Source: an uncultured Lamprocystis sp. (GTDB lineage: Bacteria; Pseudomonadota; Gammaproteobacteria; Chromatiales; Chromatiaceae). Taken from it: a stretch of DNA of 37,871 nucleotides. Below the pieces are notes generated by a model. The model saw nothing but the letters and a program-made list of their open reading frames with translations. It was not told the origin of the DNA and did not search any database. The DNA lies in contig NZ_CAIZIZ010000205.1 of NCBI RefSeq assembly GCF_903933125.1, positions 1 to 37,871 of the forward strand, written 5' to 3'. The translations under genes and the position numbers were made by a program. This document shows positions 36,498-37,871 of the stretch, one piece after another (positions within the stretch are counted from its first letter, which is position 1; each line of letters starts with the position of its first letter).

Positions 36498-37796
36498 TCA
36501 AGGGGTAAGCGTCCTGGCCACGCGAAAACCGAGCAGGTGGTACCGGAAGCCGGTACCGAGCTCGAGGCGATTGGCGGAACGGAGATCCTGGGGATAGACG
36601 ATCCAGGAACCGCCACGGAGCACGCGCCGACCACTGGTTCCGCACACATCGAGCCAAGCTGAACCTTCTTTGGGCGCGCCGGTGTAGCTGTCATGCCAAC
36701 AGTCCTGCACCCATTCCCAGACGTTGCCATGCATGTCGTACAGACCCCAGCGATTGGCTGGGTAGCTACCGACCGGCTGGGTCTTAACCAGATAGACCCC
36801 GGTCTTGGCCCCGCAGCCGGCATAGTCGTAGTTGCCGTCATAGTTGGCCTGCGTGGTGATAATGCAGTTGCCGGTGCTGAAGGGGGTCGTGGTTCCCGCC
36901 CGGACAGCATATTCCCATTCGGCCTCGCTTGGCAGGCGGTAGTGCTTGCCGGTCCGGGTGCTCAGCCACTTGACATACTCTTGGGCATCGTCCCAGGAGA
37001 CATTGGTGACCGGGCGGGTGCCGCGGCCCCAACCTTGGTCCGCTGGCCGATGCGCACAGCCGCCGCCGGTGACGCAGGCATCCCATTGCTCGAAAGTGAC
37101 CTCGTATTTGCCCAACGCGAAGGCCGGGATCTGCACCTGGTGCTGCGGGCCTTCCCTATCCTTGCGCTCCGGTTCCTCCGCCGGTGAGCCCATCAGGAAA
37201 CTTCCGGCAGGGATAGGCACCATCTCCGGCTCGAAGGCGAGCCGTGCAGGCGTGTTCGGCGTGTTGGGTTTGGGAACGACCACGGGTGCGGGCGGGATGG
37301 GCGCCGGTGTCGGCTTCTCTGGGCGCGGCGCCGTGACCAACGCAGGCTGTGCCGGAATCGGCGCGACCGGCGCCGCAACGCGCATGGCCACATAATCCAT
37401 CGTGACGATGCCGGCGACCCCGAGGATACCGCCGACGACCCAGCGCCAGGGTCCGGCACCGCCCGCCGGTGGCGGCGGCGGTGAACGGCCGGTCTTCCGG
37501 CCCGGACGCGGCGGCTCGCGCGGCGGCGGGGTCGGCCCCGGCCCTTTCCCCTCGACCGCCTCACCCGCGGCCCCGGCCAATGCCCGCTGCAACTCAACCA
37601 CGCTCTGCGGCCGCTCGCCGGCCGCCATCGCCAGCGCCCGGTCGAGCGCGGCGCTGACCGTGGCGCTGACACCGAACCGCGCGGCCGGCGGCAGGGGTTC
37701 GCCCTGGGTCCGGTCATGGGCATCCGGCGGCGCGCTGCCGGTCAGCATCCGGTACAGCACCGCGGCGGCCGCGTAGATATCCGTCCTTACAAGCAC
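36498..37796 (-). CDS. Ser/Thr kinase-FGE-like sensor protein, 5'-truncated (kinase B)
   Basis: The 432-codon frame begins at an arbitrary GTG (37796). Homology to kinase A begins only at TDIYAAAAVLYRMLTG, so the zinc ribbon and most of the kinase domain, with glycine loop, lysine, HRD and DFG, are missing. What remains is the kinase C-lobe (to about residue 70), a Pro-rich linker, a membrane helix (about 121-140), a second Pro-rich stretch, and a complete FGE-like domain (VPIPAGSFLMGS to GFRVART). It too lacks the FGE catalytic cysteines. Upstream of 37787 the sequence is a different gene on the other strand. If intact elsewhere, it is a tandem paralogue of kinase A. Confidence 0.85.
   Translation of the reverse strand: MLVRTDIYAAAAVLYRMLTGSAPPDAHDRTQGEPLPPAARFGVSATVSAALDRALAMAAGERPQSVVELQRALAGAAGEAVEGKGPGPTPPPREPPRPGRKTGRSPPPPPAGGAGPWRWVVGGILGVAGIVTMDYVAMRVAAPVAPIPAQPALVTAPRPEKPTPAPIPPAPVVVPKPNTPNTPARLAFEPEMVPIPAGSFLMGSPAEEPERKDREGPQHQVQIPAFALGKYEVTFEQWDACVTGGGCAHRPADQGWGRGTRPVTNVSWDDAQEYVKWLSTRTGKHYRLPSEAEWEYAVRAGTTTPFSTGNCIITTQANYDGNYDYAGCGAKTGVYLVKTQPVGSYPANRWGLYDMHGNVWEWVQDCWHDSYTGAPKEGSAWLDVCGTSGRRVLRGGSWIVYPQDLRSANRLELGTGFRYHLLGFRVARTLTP
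36525..36602 (-). other. Candidate DGR variable region of kinase B
   Basis: Codons aligned with 613-638 of kinase A (here about 399-424). Variable codons are ATC, GTC, TAT, CAG, GAT, CTC, GAG, CTC, GGT, GGC, TTC, TAC and CTG; in nine of the 13 the third base equals that of kinase A though bases 1 and 2 differ. The 23 bases from CGC GTG to the penultimate base before the stop are identical in both genes. Confidence 0.55.
37588..37786 (-). repeat. Near-identical kinase segment, copy in kinase B
   Basis: Partner of 35336-35534 (five differences in 199 bases). The match stops sharply at 37786, where an unrelated sequence begins. Confidence 0.85.
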
Positions 37797-37871
37797 TGGA
37801 AACTCGAGCGCGAGGCCGATGGAGTGGCGTGGGCGATTCTCGACACGGCCGATTCATCGACCAACACCCTG
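37788..37871 (+). pseudogene. Fragment of a fatty-acid oxidation complex alpha-subunit-like gene
   Basis: In the plus frame from 37788 the translation YKHWKLEREADGVAWAILDT, then ADSSTNTL, resembles the N-terminus of FadJ/FadB-type enoyl-CoA hydratase/3-hydroxyacyl-CoA dehydrogenases (commonly YxHWRLExDxDGIAWLxxDKADASTNxL). No start codon precedes it: upstream codons come from kinase B antisense. Only a few N-terminal residues seem lost. The gene runs off the right edge, so its intactness cannot be judged. The head-to-head join with a truncated kinase gene suggests a rearrangement or misassembly. Confidence 0.6.

Noticed and set aside
34051-36597. 848-codon plus-strand frame opposite kinase A
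   Set aside because: It is antisense to a protein with clear kinase and FGE motifs; its translation has no domain signature and arises from high third-position GC. The same holds for long frames opposite glmM/folP (8543-10432), ftsH (10742-12847) and trxB (15761-16783).
34354-37796. Kinase-FGE proteins as active formylglycine-generating enzymes
   Set aside because: The catalytic cysteine pair expected between GGSW and the GFR motif is absent in both, no sulfatase gene is near, and the region is variable between copies.

Overview
The window is high-GC gammaproteobacterial DNA, most likely from a purple sulfur bacterium (Chromatiaceae). The best taxonomic marker is a Tat-exported high-potential iron-sulfur protein (HiPIP) at 14668-15033, close in sequence and length to the Allochromatium vinosum type. 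Two housekeeping blocks have gammaproteobacterial gene order: rlmE-ftsH-folP-glmM, and trxB-(FemAB-like)-aat-bpt-infA / clpA-clpS / cspD / icd. The genus is inference; the tandem kinase-FGE genes and dispersed repeats would suit a large-genome, aggregate-forming member such as Thiodictyon, Thiocapsa or Thiohalocapsa relatives.

Layout. 1-540: remnant of a type II toxin-antitoxin locus (intact antitoxin, broken YoeB/Txe-like toxin). 540-5405: first three genes of a BREX phage-defence operon, brxA-brxB-brxC, starting on the stop codon of bioA; no pglX or pglZ is present before the left edge. 5402-8154: bioA, fur, bamE, rnfH. 8147-13684: ratA, glmM, folP, ftsH, rlmE, all on the minus strand. 13730-15636: an unrecognised membrane protein, HiPIP and an NlpC/P60 lipoprotein. 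15914-25123: trxB to icd, which holds the bacterial N-degron pathway in one place (Aat and Bpt add leucine or phenylalanine, ClpS recognises the residue, ClpA unfolds the substrate). 25369-28456: a 35-residue membrane microprotein, a lipoprotein coupled to a ZrgA-like (DUF2796) exported protein, and small coiled-coil proteins. 28565-29033: a tRNA operon (Pro-Arg-His-Lys) with its own promoter and terminator.

29121 to the right edge is accessory DNA. It holds a methionine gamma-lyase gene, a PP2C phosphatase, a vWA-FHA membrane protein, a MazEF-type toxin-antitoxin pair, and two tandem Ser/Thr kinases fused through a membrane segment to formylglycine-generating-enzyme (FGE)-like domains. A family of palindromic repeats (GGTGGA...TCCACC) is scattered through it. 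Kinase, phosphatase and phosphothreonine-binding FHA together suggest a signalling module.

The most interesting observation is at the 3' ends of the two kinase-FGE genes. Over 23 codons they differ at 13 positions, nearly all by changes in codon bases 1 and 2, and 9 of the 13 keep the same third base. The codons between and around these differ only at third bases, and the last coding bases are identical. This is the footprint expected of a diversity-generating retroelement (DGR) acting on AAC/AAG template codons. The FGE catalytic cysteines are absent, so a diversified ligand-binding sensor domain is a better reading than an enzyme. No reverse transcriptase or template repeat lies in the window. 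At the extreme right (about 37786) the upstream kinase gene is cut off and joined to a 5'-truncated fatty-acid-oxidation gene, so that end may be a rearrangement or an assembly chimera.
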